Assembly (NCBI GenBank): GCA_027922465.2
Contig: BQMF02000628.1
Location: 1-64,000 of the forward strand
Length of the DNA: 64,000 nt
Source of the DNA: Turritopsis dohrnii
Lineage: Eukaryota > Cnidaria > Hydrozoa > Anthoathecata > Oceaniidae
Direction: 5' to 3'
The notes under the pieces were generated by a model. That model was not told the DNA's origin. It was given only the letters and a program-made list of their open reading frames with translations, and did not search any database. The position numbers and the translations under genes are program-made. Shown one piece after another: positions 29,358 through 49,566 of the stretch (within the stretch, counting starts at the first letter, position 1; each line of letters starts with the position of its first letter).

Positions 29358-30429
29358 TAAAGAACATGATTTTATAATGTCTAATTGAGAAATGAGCATT
29401 TTTTTTCTATAAATACGAACATCTTGCAAAACATGAAGACTGGTAAAAAGAGCTCTCCTGGAACAATTACCAGTACTTCCAAACACAGCTTTTATGAAAA
29501 AAAGTTATAATTTGGAAAATAATAAAACTTTGGTGGAATATTTCTTCAATTAATGCTCCTCTGTCTCATTTAGATTTACCTCTATAGTGAAGGATGCCCT
29601 TTTTGTATCATGTAGCATGGCTAGAATTACAAAATTTGGAGCATTAAAAGATTCACAATTCTTGGTTCGAAACCTTTACTTTTCTTTTTTCTTGGAATAT
29701 CTCATCCCATGAGGCTCCAATAAGTCTAAATTTTCTATCAGAATATTATCAGAACCCTCCTAATGACTAAAGGGAGATAACAATTCTCCTATGTAAACGT
29801 AGCTTGTAATATTATTTCAATACTTGTGGAATAATGTGATCCTAGGATGCTTCATATGGTATAAAAATTTTTTATGGGCTTCATTAAGGCCTATTTTATA
29901 TGTTTTGTCTCAATTTGGTTTTCGGATTGCTTTTTGTAGACGTGGAAGGATTTGGTATTCAAGACAACTATTTCTTTTTTTTTTTTGAATATTTCATCCA
30001 AATGAACTCTTTAATACTTTTTGACCATCTTAACCGTTACATAAAAAACCTTTTTCTGCTTTTTTAATCTTTAAGTGCTTCTGACTTTGCAAGCAAATAA
30101 CTTGCCACCAGTTGGTGCTTAGAATTCATGGTATTATGACTATGCTAAAGTTACCGTTGGTTGACGGGGGAGGGTGATTGCCTTTTCAATATACGGATAG
30201 CCAGTATCCATCGAAAAGGGGCAAGAGACCCTGGGTTCGAGGTTGGCAAGTTTCATCTTTACTGGGATAATGAGATATACTATATACAATGTCCAAGTGT
30301 AAGGTTTTAAAGATAAAAGTCATCCAAGTCAAGAGGGACATGTTTGATGTTTATATGAAGTAGAACTTGTTGGCATGGCGACATTTCAATACAAGTTCTA
30401 ATCTTTTGTCCAACAGTTTAATTTTGCTC
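29358..30429. other. Non-coding stretch
   Basis: AT-rich, no ORF above 60 codons and no recognised repeat. Confidence 0.35.
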
Positions 30430-31150
30430 ATCCTAACGTGATGTTTCTTGGACAAACAAAGGCTACAAGGGGGAGCGATCAATTATTTCCCAATTTTTAA
30501 TCGACTCTACCACTTGATTTTTGAGATGCCACACGGACTGTTTACTTTGCATTAGACTTGTATCTGAAATCACTTTGTGGCAGTTCCATCTCTCTTTGAA
30601 TGTTTTTTTTCCGTCAGACCTATGTATACGTCTGTTATAGCGGACACAGATTATTGTACAGTGCATCTGTAAACAACGCTTTTGTTTAAGCCTTTTTGCC
30701 TTTCAGTGGTCTCAGGTCTCAGGTCTCAGGTCTTTCTTTTGGCAGTTGTACATTGAATCTGTAAGAGGTTCTCCTAGGACTTTTCAGATTTGTTTCTAAA
30801 TCATAGAGGAAACCATATTCGGAAGACAGTTATAGATCACTTTGAGGTTGTTCTTGTTAAATACCTTATGAAAGTCGCGTCCTTTTGGGAAATAAATTCA
30901 GAAACCTCTTTCCACATTGATGGTGGATTGAACCTAATGATTTTCCGGCAGTTGTAGTCCTATTATTGTTTGCTGTTTTGCTTCGTATGTAGCAATCTCT
31001 TCATACCTTCTTCCCTTTTCAAAATACATGAAGATATCGAGAAAGGTAATAGGTACTTGGGAAAGAGGTTGAATGAAAATATTGAACTTTATTGGATCAA
31101 TTCCAATGAAATCAGTTTCTGTTCCACAAGAACCAGATAGACAGACAGAT
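30430..31150 (-). pseudogene. Degraded retroelement end with GIY-YIG nuclease
   Basis: On the minus strand, fragments in different frames read IFFDMYFEKGRRYEE-like and FNKNNLKVIYNCLPNM-type sequence (31,060-30,800), then a GIY-YIG-like YIGLTEK (near 30,625), TFKERWNCHKVISD, VWHLKNQVVESIKNWEI and IDRSPL. In order these match the end of a Penelope-like or similar RT-endonuclease protein, different from the one at 20,638. Frameshifts are frequent. TCAGGTC is repeated three to four times at 30,710-30,733. Confidence 0.5.
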
Positions 31151-31620
31151 TGATAAAATAGATAGCGATAGTTGAAGTTTTATCTTTTTAGTTACATCCG
31201 AATAAATATTGTTGACTATTCCTCGTTCTACCATATCCCCTAAAAATATTTATGACGTAAGTGTTCACATTACGTCAACATAAAATCGAAATCATGTTCT
31301 CGAAATCAAGTCTCGATGAAGTGAATAATAGGCACTGTAGGGTCTTGTTCGTGCAATCTGACCTTTTTATTGGATAAATTAAATCACGTGACCGATTGAT
31401 ATCTCTCAGTGGTGATCGGCTTTAAAATTTGAACAACCTTCATTGCAAGGTCCATGACGTCACAACCTCGGTCAATATTTTCTCGTTTTCAACGGCAAAA
31501 CGGTTAAGATGTCATTCAGATTTAGTAATTGTCCCCAGTGTCACCATTTTTCACACAAAATCATAACATCAAAACTGCGTCACGTGGGTGATTATTATAA
31601 TCATGTCATTATTGGATTGT
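31151..31620. other. Non-coding stretch next to sulfotransferase copy 2
   Basis: No gene seen. Homology to the other sulfotransferase copy stops at the stop codon, 31,621. Confidence 0.35.
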
Positions 31621-32820
31621 TCAACCTGATTGAATTTCGGTAACAATCGGGTTAATCTTCTTACTACGTAAAAAGTTGTAATGAGGCATAGAATCTTCGA
31701 TGCTTTGTTGGACATCTTTTGGATAAGATTTAATATCCTCACATTTTCTTTGCTGTTTTGGATCTTGTTTGGCAAACCCTGAACTCTTGAGAGCATTTTC
31801 ATGCCAGCCATTCCAAACATCCCAATCGGGAATCGGCCCAGGCTCCCAAGTTAACATACTTTCGTCGAATGGTAAATTGGTGGCACTACAATACGCTGAA
31901 AGATACAAAATGACAGTAACAGTTATGAAATGCGCAGACTTTAAGCTATTAGTTTACGTTGATGATAATACCTGAATAGTACTCGATAATGCCCCAAATT
32001 TTCTTTTTTAAACATCCTGAATTCACCCGGTTTGTATATTTAACCTTGTTTTTTTACATCTCATTGTTTCACTAATTATTTGACTTGATTACTCAATCTG
32101 TCAATTTTAAAAACTACAAGCAGATTGATTAAAACCAACCTCGAACCCAGGTTTTTCTTATAGATGGCGGTGTATATACTGAAACGTTCGCACATCGAAA
32201 AGACAAAAATAAAAAAATAAAACAGGGCTCGAGGTTGGATTAAAAAACTACAAAAACATCATGATTTTTACAGAGAAAACATCATGATTTTTACCTTCCA
32301 TAGTTCGAGCCGGGCTGGCCAATAAATCGTCGGCGTCAACAATAACAGGTTGTTGATTTAAGTTTTCTTTGATGAAATGATATAACTCGTACATTTGCTT
32401 GAAGCCAGCTTCGACCGGATCAAAGTAGCTCCAACCAGTCAATTGTTTATTGACGGAAGCTTTGTATAAACTGACAATTGTTTTCATTGGCGCCCTTATT
32501 AAAAAGGTGTGTTGGAAATCACACAATCCCTTTTTAAGGAGTTCTTCGAAATGGCCTTCGATGGCGTACGCCATATCTTTCGAAAAGACGATTTCAACAC
32601 CGTCATATTCCTTTGTCAGCAACTTATAAATTTCGCCGTACGAAGATTTTCCGTCTACCGGCTTGTCGGTGTAACGCGGACTTTGTCGTTCGGGTCCGAA
32701 ATGATAACTTCTCGAGTATGGCTCGTGAAATATCTTGGAGTCTTTAATTTCCATAATCGAACGTTCGAAAGCGGTTGAAACGCACCGCGGTGCTGTCCAT
32801 AAAAATATTTTCTTGGGCAT
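31621..32820 (-). CDS. Sulfotransferase-like P-loop protein, copy 2 (two exons)
   Basis: Minus strand, exons 32,820-32,295 and 31,895-31,621, phase-1 intron, 266 residues. It is almost identical to copy 1 across both exons, the intron and about 55 bp upstream of the ATG, with reading frame and splice sites kept. It retains WDV in PDWDVWNGW and an extra DPK-containing stretch that copy 1 lacks, so it is probably closer to the ancestral form. The P-loop TAPRCVSTAFER is intact. The two genes point toward each other, 6.7 kb apart, with the Tigger and LINE remnants in between. Confidence 0.8.
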
Positions 32821-33057
32821 GCTAGAAGAAATTGCTAAGCGTTTAAGTTGGCTGGCATACTAAAATTTATCATGTGAATGCAAGGGAGTGTATGCGACCA
32901 AAGAAGGCTTACGAGAGAAAGAATAACATTGTTATGGTGGCCGTATCGGCTATCTTAAAAGTTTCAAATGATCCTCAATAACTTCGTATTGAGCTTCAAG
33001 TGTCATTATTACTATAAATTATTCGTCGAGTTGGCAATAACAACACAATACACACAT

Positions 33058-33209
33058 ACAGTGGACTCTCGAAAACTCGAACTCTTAGTGGAATTTACTT
33101 CCAGTTATCGAGACTTTGAGTTTGGTAGAAATTACACTTATTATGCCAAGAAACCTACAAAACAGTTTGAGGTGTCGAGAAGTGCGAGAAATCGAGTGTT
33201 CGACTGTAT
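33058..33209. mobile_element. Possible short pogo-like MITE
   Basis: Starts TACAGTGGACTCTCGAAAAC and ends near CGAGTGTTCGACTGTA. The ends resemble, but do not match, the Tigger ends at 28,213. Confidence 0.35.
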
Positions 33210-33893
33210 TCCAATAACAATACACATGCTTTTTTCAAATGTTAATCACACTTTTAGAAAGACATAGCTGATAATAGTGGTCAGCCGTATGACAGCCATA
33301 AACCTTCATAGCGTATGTTTAAAGGACCCAGAACCTGAGGCTCGAACCTGCATCACATTGACTGTATATTGGGTGAATCAAACGCACTTAACCTTTGGCA
33401 TAAACAGGCCGTAACTAAGGATGGTGTGTGAGGAGGTCTTTAAGGCAACATCGATGTACAGAGTACGTTCTGAGTCAACGGCACTTCCGAAGTGGAAGCC
33501 TTCCTACACAACGATCACCTGCAATCAACGCCCTCCTTGGTATACTGTCTACTTTAGGTGCAGAAAATTTCGCGGGCGATACTTGAGCCGTTTAAATGTT
33601 TTAAGGGGAACGAAGTTCCGTTTAATGAATGTATTTCTAAAATCTGAGAGATAACTGAAGAAAATATTCTACTAGCTACTGTAAGAGGATTCTGCTTTGA
33701 AACAAAAATACGGGACAATTTAAGTGCTTTTTAAAGTTTCAACGTTCCTTTCACTTGCACCCTGGATTCATACAAAAGATACAACTGAAAAATTGAATTG
33801 TTGTTCTTTCTCATTTCTTTGGTGTTTCCATAGTATTTCACGTCTGCATAGTCACGTAAAACTAACCTGAATCGTATGCGAGTGATGAATTGT

Positions 33894-34014
33894 CCCAGCA
33901 GGCAAATTTGTTGAAAAATTACTGCGATGGAATGCATTTTTACAGAAATATACACACTTTTTCCATGAAAATGCTCTCCATGGCAGTGACATGGCAGTGT
34001 TTTTGCCCACTGGG
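33894..34014. mobile_element. CCCAGTGG-family MITE, copy a
   Basis: About 120-bp foldback starting CCCAGCAGGCAAATTTG and ending TTGCCCACTGGGG. Its core TACAGAAATATACACAC is shared with the other copies. Confidence 0.7.
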
Positions 34015-35109
34015 GTAGACACTGATTGCTTATGATATCTAAGCATTCAAACTCCTAAAGAGCGAGAGACAAAGCACAAACGAAAGGAGAATAAAGAAGC
34101 TTACGTTACAACGGCGACCACATCTGAACTATCTGTTCAGTTCTAAACACTTCTCTTATAAATGACTGTCTTCACACGTAGTTCTATAAGTTCAGAGATA
34201 ACATCTGAACAACGTAACATATTATTATCTCCATTAGTTTGGGCAATTGTTAGTGAGAGAGGCTCCATTTTTTGTGAATCTACGGAAATAGTTTTTTTTT
34301 TTTTTTGTATTTACAAGTAAGCGAAGAAATTATTAATATTTCATTCAAATAACGAAAAGAAAAGTGTTGGCCAAAAATTTTCTTGTCAGTTTTATTGCAA
34401 ACATCATCACCATATGTTCACTTTATATTGTACGTTTTACGTCTTTTGTCTCTCTTCCCTGTGTTATTCTATGATTACGTCATCACGCGGTTCACTGCAT
34501 AGCAAGTAGTAAAAAACGATAAACTATTTTCTTTCCAGGCTTCTTTGCATAGTATAATATGTGACATTTTGCAGAGGACTAGGAAGAAATTGTTTTCTTT
34601 TTTAGGTGAATGAACGGGCACGGTTTTACGTATTTTATGCACCGTGATAGAATCTTTCAAGTATTTCCAAGATATAAAAAACTTCGCTTAATTTCGTGTG
34701 ACCACGAAGAAATGATGATTAATTTGGGAGAATGGAAGAAACGGTGATGCGGAGGAGGATACCATCTGGTCGGATTTGAAATTTACTAAATAACAATGTT
34801 ATTGATTTCGAAACAGCTTCTCAAAATAAAAGTTCGTCATCAAGTGAAAAAAAAAAAAAAAGAAGAAGAAAACATAGTGGTTTGAACACTGGGAATATCT
34901 TCTGAAAATCTTCTATAGCAATATTGGTGTATTTTGATATTTTTTTCGTGTACGTGAAAAATGAATGTAACAATAAAACTATTGTTATCAAGCAACTCAA
35001 GTAACTTCATTCATTCTCATCTAGTGAACTGGGTCCTAAAATCGGAAAGGACGATGGGTAAAATTAAAGATATCATATCGATATAAGAAATCTTTCTATA
35101 TATTTAGCA

Positions 35110-35226
35110 CCCTGTGAGCAAGTTGTTTGAAAACCCACTGCGAAGGAGTACATCTTTATAGAAATATACACACTAGTTCAATAAAGTTCTTCATCGCAGT
35201 GACTTTTGAAAATTTTGTCCACTGGG
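35110..35226. mobile_element. CCCAGTGG-family MITE, copy b
   Basis: Ends in TTTTGTCCACTGGG; core ATAGAAATATACACAC; left end diverged (CCCTGTGAGCAAG). Confidence 0.65.
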
Positions 35227-36136
35227 CATCCTGTATATAATCACAATACGTATATCTCTTCTCTGTATATTCAACCGCACATGTATTCGTACATTTGAGA
35301 ACAAAAACACGCATGGTAATCATGGCAACCATAGAACGTATCTGGTCTTGGAAAAAATATTGTGAATCTACTAGTAATATCGTGTTTTTTCCTTCTATTT
35401 CACGTCGCATAATTGCAGCATAATTGATTTGGTCTCACAGGATCCACCTGTAGTTTATTCTCACAGTAATTTTATATTGAGCTTTAAAAATTCTTGTTGC
35501 TAAGGTTAAACAGGTACGTTGCTATGACGTCGCCCGAAACAGTAATTTTAAACACACAAAGGACAAAAAAAACCCTTTATTTTTTATATTATATCACAGT
35601 TTTGTAGTCAATATTCGATTCCTTCCTGGTGTCTATATTTGCCACCAAGTTCATTGAAGTATTCACAGAGCGAAAGACTGATCCGTATCAATTATTTAAG
35701 ACAACTCGAACAAAAAAACTTATTCTGAATTTTAATGAAATTGAAAATAACGAAAAACGTTATTTCTGGTTTGAATTAAAGGAAAATATATTTTTAAAAA
35801 AGGAATTATTGCGCTTCAATTTAACTTAAAACACGCAAACATACACGTCACAACACAGCTTCTTTCAAAACAGCAAATTTTAATTTCCCGAATATCCGTT
35901 TTTTCATACACACGGGGGGATGTCCCACGTTGCCAATGGAAACTGATGACCAGCGCTCATGAAAATTCTTTCTAGTTTTATATGAGCGATCAAAAACATG
36001 TTCGACGGCCAACGTCTTTCTGATTGGTCGATTATCCAATATCTCAGTTCTGATTGGTCGATTATCCAATATCTCGTTTCTGTTTGGCTGCTATCACCTC
36101 ACAAGCTGACTCATCATATGCGCCGTTTTTACAGGC

Positions 36137-39100
36137 TTACATAACACAGCATTCAGGCAAGGGCGGTGCACCTGCGCCCATTGTTTCACCGGTCTAAATA
36201 GAAAGAATAAATAAGTGATTTCAGGTTATTGCTGAGAATAGAACCTTTTTAAGAGAACAGAAAGAATTCTTTAAACATTAGATAGGGAGGGGGTAGAGGG
36301 TGTGACCAGGGTGTGTACGTAAGCAAAACAAACAATTCCTCACGATATTCTGCATCATGTCTGCAGGTGGATGGCCGTACTTCTGCATCTAAAGAAAAAC
36401 AACAACAACAACAAAACAGTACAAATAACTTCGACCATCTTTGAAAAAATAACAACACAAGAAAAATCGTAGAACACACTTCCTGCATAAGTAACATGAT
36501 TTGATCCATCCTCTCCCTCTTCACAGCTTCGCTATCATCTTCATTTTCTTCTTCAAATATGATACATAGTTTTTCCACAACAACTTTTTGGTTGATATAG
36601 TTCTGACGCTCTTCTTCCGTTAGTCTGTTTGTATTCTCAGACAGCCATTTGGGGTACTAACGAAATAGAAAATATATAAATGGTTGCTAGGTGACAGTGC
36701 CCTAACAACAAGGAAGTATTGGGAAATTTGATAGGTTACACATTTCAGCAAAACTTCGAAATATTTGCATGAATTATGATAGAAGAAACAAATTACGTTT
36801 TCTTCCCCAAATTAGCCCAAACACATCCGAGAGGTAACTTTCATAACTGGTGTACAAAACTACAAAAGCCACTAATTGAAATTTTGAACTCATGGTTTTT
36901 CAAGATTCAATTCTTATCCCCAACAATCCAATCTGATGGTCCTGCCTAACAACTAACAAACGCATGCGTACATTATCTCGTATCTCTTTTAATGAAGGGT
37001 AAAGAAGATCCTTTGAAAGTAAATTCGTCATCATCCCTTGCATCATCCCCATAAACATGTCGCCATTCTGCATGAAGTCGTCATCATTCCCTATCTCTTG
37101 CTGCATCTGTTTAAACATGTCTTCGAAATTCGGATCAACATCGCCTGTCTGAAATGAAGAATTAAAGAGTAGCATTCGCCTTTATACCTCAAACATAACA
37201 ACTAAATCTTTACAAACTGTACCATCTACAGAGACTAATGTTTTATACATCAAAGGTTTAGTTATCAGGGCTTTCCTAGCCAGCACATTTACTTAAAAAT
37301 CTCTGTGGAGGAGTGCATTTCTATAGAAATTTACACACAAATTTAATAAAAATACTCTCCGCCACAGTGACTTTTTGACGATTTTGTCCACTGGGTTCTT
37401 AGCTGTACGTATCTAAACAGACAGTGGCTTTCAAGAACATGTAAAATATAAGCTATCAAGAGTGAAAAGAGAATCCATACATTTAAACCTTCTAAATTCT
37501 TCGTTAATTCATCAAGTGTCTTTTTGACATTTTCGTCAATATTCACTGGTTTTTGACTCCCAGAATCATCAGAAACTAAAGAAAATTATAGGCTGGTTTG
37601 TGGGATTCAATTTAAAAAGTTTCTCATCAAGATAGGTAGTTATTTGTTTCTTCACACATTTAGTAAGCACCCATTGTGAACGGTATGGGGCAACAGGTTA
37701 AAACAAAATGCTTTCCAAGCACAATTTGACTGATGAATGAAAGGAATACAAGCGGACTAACAGAATAAAGGCAGCATAAGATTAGTCATTGTATATCATT
37801 ACTGCAGTGAAATACTGATATATACAGAGTAGATTCAAAATGGTTACATTCCAGTTTAGTCACAGAGGGAAAATAAATGCTTTACAGTAAAGTAAAGTTT
37901 CTTGAGAGAAACACAAGGATGCTTACTTTAATACACAGAAATCATTATTTCTTACCTGATGGGTCAGAGTCCATAGCTTCTGTGAATTTTTGAAACTCAG
38001 CCTTTAAGTTTGGATCTTCTCTCGTGAGCTGTTCCATGACATCATTGAGGCCTTCTGTCATTTTTAAAAATGCATCATTATTCCAAATGGCTTCGAATAA
38101 TGGATCAGAATCTTGATTTACATCATCGGCATTTGTTTCTGTTGAATCAGAAGCAGCAACTTCATTCTTAGTTGGTTCAGGTAATTCACTACTGCAAGGT
38201 GTCTTTTTAAAGTCTTCTAAGGCATCTAAAATATGAAACATTGCATAAAATTAGTGTCTTGATGTTTCATAACCAATTAACACAGGTCATAATCCTTTTT
38301 ATATTAACTTAAATATTTGTTTAGAAAATTGTTTAAAATGTTTTTGACATTTTGTTGCTGCCAAATGGCACATGGGAGAATTTCTTTCCTCTACTCAATA
38401 TTTGAAAAAATTTAATTACCAAGAACAGAATTCACGTGACATAGAACCGTAGGGAAATAATGGTACAGCATCTAAGGCAAAATATCAGAGGGTCTATGCC
38501 AAGAGTTACTATAGAAGTTGTTAATCATTTTGTAGTAGATTTTATAGTATAGAGATTATGTATAGGGTTTGTTTCATGTACCTGATTGTGCTAGTTTTTT
38601 TAAATTTCCTATTTTTTATACTTTTCATGGAAAATAATGAAACTTTTAAAGACAGGCTATTCATGTTTTTCTTTGTTCAAAAAACTTTTAATGTCTTTAA
38701 CCTTCACTTGAAGCTCCTTCATTTGGGTTTTCGTTCTTTTTGTGACTCAAGTGGGTACTTCAACTTCTAGGTCCCATTCATCTAAAAACATAGATGAGCA
38801 AAGGATTCCTTCTCCATTGGGTTCAGTGTAGAATTCCCTTCCCAAGATATGATATAGATATTTTTCAGCTGTTAACAGAAATTTACATCAGATTTCTAAT
38901 CTTCTTTGGACCAATGACTTGATACTAGCTCAGACGTTAATGTCACCCTTTGGTGAATGACGAGTGTTGTTATTGTGAGATTGCATATGGCAACAGTTTG
39001 TTTATTTCTCTAACAAACTTTAATTGCAGTAGGTTAAAAAAATCTGTAGCTTCCACACTTTTTTTATAGTTATATACCAAATGTTAATACAGCCCTTGCA

Positions 39101-41917
39101 AACTCAAATACATGCTTTATTTATGAACCTGTAAAATCTGACCTGAGGCTGGCTGTTCTTGTTTTTTCAGCCTTTTTAGCCTGAATTTGTTCTTCACTTT
39201 AAGAACAGTTTCAGATTTCAGCTACATTTTGTTTTAAATTACAAATGTTCATAGAAAAACTTTGCTACAAGTCTAGTTCTTGTTTTCATCTTGAGGATTT
39301 GATTTAATTTACAATACTGTCTGGTAGTGAAACAAAACAAATGATAGCCACTTGGTACTAACCCAACATGAGTGTGTAAGTTTTTAAGCAGGCAACCATC
39401 ATTAATACATACTAGCCGCCAAGGCGGCGTCGCTCGCCGCCCATGTCCACCTGCTCTGTATCACTGTATCAATAAACGTCAAATTTCCTTATAAACGGCT
39501 CGTACAACTTGTGTTCGACCAGAAGCAGATTCGAAGTCACAACCTCTGGTAAAACCAATCTTTTATCAGTGTAACAATACACTCAAAACGTAGAGAGAGA
39601 AAACTTTAACTTTTTATTAGCTTTTGTTTTAAAAAAGTTACGCGCTCTAACATGGGTGCTTCAAACGTAAGGGGGAAATGGTTTCTCTTCTTAAAAAGAT
39701 CACACGGGAGGAGAGAAAAAAAGGCACGTGCTAAATGAATAAAGTGAATAAAAAAAACGTTCAATCTGAAGTGCATAACAATTAAAATAAGAAATTAAAT
39801 TATTAAAAGAAAAGCAAAACAATATTTTGTTTCATGATGCTCTTTTTTTACCTATCGGTTTTTAAACATTTTGATTGCTCGAAAAAAAAGTTTACCCGTC
39901 TCAGACAGTCAAGGATACGTCAGGACTCACTTGCAAACCGAACATGCTATCATGTTCTGCCACGGCTGCTTTTTGTACAAAATGTTTAATCAGTTAGTTT
40001 CTTTGTATTTAGTTGATGTATTGTTTTCAAAGCCAAGTCAACGTGGAATATAAAACTAACAATGATAATAAAAACGAAACGTTATTCCTATTAGTTCATC
40101 TGCCAAAAAAAGTCACGCTCGATTGGGGTTGCAATGTATTTGCTTCGAACTCACGTCGCACACAAAAAAAGAAATAATTTCGCTCACAGTTCAATCTACC
40201 ATTTTGCGTGACTTACGGACAAACAAACAAACAAACGGAGAATCGGCTATTAATATATAGATTGCATATTTCTCACATAAGGTGAGAAAAGAAACAATCA
40301 CAGGTGAAAAAATATACTTTATTTATTGATACCTTATCGGACAAAACAAAGTCAGACAAAATCCCAGTTTTAGTTCACACAATTTTAGTCACTTCTGGAA
40401 AATTTGGTCACTTGATTCTGATCAAAAATTTTGTCAGACTACCGTAAAGCAGGGTGACTTCGATCAGCGGGGTGACTTCGATCAGTTAAAATAAACTGTT
40501 TAAACTCTGAAATTAAAGTGCGTTTTTCACATTTTTTAGGATTTTCATTTAGATTCTCATTATAAAATATCATCAGAATCGTCTTCAAGCGAAACAATCA
40601 ATTTCTTCCGAAATTAACGACGAAAAACATCAAAATTTTCACTGCTCACATTGGTCATCGCTCTACGTCGTATTCAAGAGTTTAGCCTGGACATTTTTGG
40701 TACATATGTGAAGTATAGAGGCTGAATGTAAAGAAAATTATAATATGTCTGAAAGAAATTCTGTTCTTCACCGCTATATTTTGTTTTTATTTTCCTTACT
40801 CTTTATCGGTAATATTGTGTTTATAAAAACACGAAAAAACCGAATGTTTTATATCGCTATAAGTTACATGTTCGCCAAGAACTTCGTGATAAGTCGAATG
40901 ACTTACCGAAGAAATTTTAATAAGCGTGCTCTTTCCCCCCATGATGATAGATCTCAAAAATTTTGTTTGAGATACAATGAAATTTCAATGTTAATTTCGT
41001 TTCGTATTAACGAGGGTCACACATGTGTGAACATCGTAAATATCTTTTGTTTTACCAACATTCGCTGATCTTTTACGGTCGAACATTTACCGCGGATGAC
41101 AAATGGTGGTCTGTTAACATTGTAATAATGGTGCTTTAAAAACATTGTCAAATATAATAATAAGTAATTTGGCGCTTCTCATAAGCTGATCGAAGTCACC
41201 CCATAATCGATATTGTCGTTTTCTTGGAAAGATCAAGTTATTTCTCTGGAATTACAAGTTTAGTTAATGTGAAATTTTGCACTGAAATAGAAGAAATATG
41301 TAATGTAATGATTCCAAAGTTTCAGAAGTAATGGTTTAGTATTTCGGAAGTTACTTTTAAAATAGTGGCAAAATTGATCGAAGTCACCCCGCTTTACGGT
41401 AATAATTTTGTTAATTTTTGAAATTTCTAAACTTATTTGATGCCAAGTATGTGGGCTATGTAGCATTCAGACCGGCAATTTTCAAGGCAAAACAAACTCA
41501 AATTCTTGATAATAATTTTTATTTCTCAATATTACTTAATCATAATTATTTATCAAGTACAAGATCGTTCACCACTTAAGATATCATAAAAAATAGCAAA
41601 GACTACATTGATTATGATATATTTTGATATCGCAGCAGGTCATTGATTTATATATAGCTATTAGGATTCGCTGAATCATTATGATTGATAAATAATTTTA
41701 GCTAAAACTTGAACTTTTAAACAGTTATAGACGAGCAATACATTTTATGACATAACGTGAAATATCATGCCTTAAGTTATTAATATACTTTACCATCAAG
41801 TAAGGCATCTAGGTCATCTTCATCTACCGTGGGCAAATTTTTATGATCTTTAATTGATTGATCACATGTAACTCCGTCATTGGGTGATGCTGCAGCATCC
41901 TCCATTTTCTTCTCCAT
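36137..41917 (-). CDS. PEX19: PEX19, peroxisomal membrane protein import receptor
   Basis: Seven exons on the minus strand: 41,917-41,794; 38,225-37,956; 37,575-37,481; 37,148-36,972; 36,656-36,480; 36,388-36,344; 36,193-36,137. All have GT-AG borders and compatible phases, giving 314 residues (human 299). PEX19 binds new peroxisomal membrane proteins in the cytosol and hands them to PEX3. The N-terminal PEX3-binding helix is seen as DEDDLDALL/DALEDF across the first intron. The C-terminal cargo domain has MMQGMMTNLLSKDLLYPSL and the NYPKWLSENTNRL stretch. The protein ends in CCVM, a farnesylation (CAAX) box, encoded by a separate small last exon. Reading past the sixth exon instead would lose the box. 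Intron 1 (3.6 kb) holds two transposons. It shares a head-to-head promoter with GSR. Confidence 0.93.
37280..37395. mobile_element. CCCAGTGG-family MITE, copy c (PEX19 intron)
   Basis: Core TATAGAAATTTACACAC, right end TTTTGTCCACTGGG; left end CCAGCACATTTA. Lies in the intron between PEX19 exons 3 and 4. Confidence 0.7.
38300..39400. other. PEX19 intron 1, unannotated part
   Basis: AT-rich intron sequence without a supported gene or clear repeat. Confidence 0.4.
39405..40262. mobile_element. Possible non-LTR or other retroelement remnant in PEX19 intron 1
   Basis: Begins TACTAGCCGCCAAGGCGGCG, a GC-rich start unlike the surroundings, and ends with GGACAAACAAACAAACAAAC followed by TCGGCTATTAATATATAG. 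A repeat with a (CAAA)n and TATATAG tail suggests a short 5'-truncated retroelement or SINE. No coding frame is kept. Confidence 0.4.
40442..41399. mobile_element. TA-flanked element with doubled GGGTGACTTCGATCA ends
   Basis: Ends CCGTAAAGCAGGGTGACTTC and the inverse (GAAGTCACCCCGCTTTACGG), flanked by TA (40,440-40,441; 41,400-41,401), 958 bp. GGGTGACTTCGATCA occurs twice at the left end (40,452; 40,470) and, inverted, at 41,189 and 41,374. No transposase frame is convincing. TA target and layout suggest a Tc1/mariner-related non-autonomous element. Confidence 0.8.
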
Positions 41918-48793
<6,876 letters not shown>

Positions 48794-49530
48794 AAGGACT
48801 GGAACCTATCTTGTTGCTTAGTGACCTCTCGTAAACACTTATTTATGTGGTATTGAAATGGACAGACGTGTAGATAATGCATTCAGTAGTCGAGGGTAGC
48901 TCGTTTCGCCGCTGGGACATCATTACCTTGAATTTCATGTACACATCCACACCAATTACACCTGTTTAGAATAAGTTTTCCCCGTTTTTGTTAACATTTC
49001 ATTTGTTACTTTTGTATTAATTTCATTCATCCATGAAAATCAGTACTCTGAGAGAAGATGTCAGTATGAAGGCGTGAAAACCTTAAACGTATAACTGCTA
49101 TTTCATTGTGTTCGATTTTGCGCCCGTTCTCCCTTTTCAGGTTAAACACCTATTGGTGGATGCGCCCCTTCCCCAATTCAAGGGCGTAGTAAACGTATAG
49201 AATTATAACACTGCTATATTTCGAAATAAATCATACAGGTTGGAATTAAAGTCTGTTCAAAAAATATGTGCACTAATTTCAGTTACCATGTGGAAACCAG
49301 ATTTAACAAATTACATAAATTCCCTTGAGCCTGGTTTTTATATAAAAGCTGAAATCAGTGCATATAATTTATGAACAGACTTTAAATCACTGAGGAATTT
49401 CCTCGAAAATTATATACACATTTTTTCACGAATAATAACGAAGGAGGAACGTTGGATTTAGATGTAAACTCAACCTCGTACCCAGGCTTCCTCTAGGTTC
49501 GAAGTTGATGTAAACTGTGTTAAGGTTTAG

Positions 49531-49566
<36 letters not shown>

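Larger units (their letters stand above)
32990..36130. other. Intergenic region with short MITEs
   Basis: No gene supported. It holds the pogo-like piece at 33,058 and two CCCAGTGG MITE copies (33,894 and 35,110). It also has a poly-A/AAG tract near 34,849 and a 28-bp direct repeat containing GATTGGTCGATTATCC at about 36,019 and 36,047. Confidence 0.5.

Noticed and set aside
36278..36343. PEX19 ending by reading through exon 6
   Set aside because: That end lacks the CAAX box. A good donor at 36,343 and a small exon at 36,137-36,193 give the expected CCVM end.
40745..41068. 107-residue ORF inside the 40,442 element
   Set aside because: Low complexity and no transposase motif; likely chance in AT-rich DNA.
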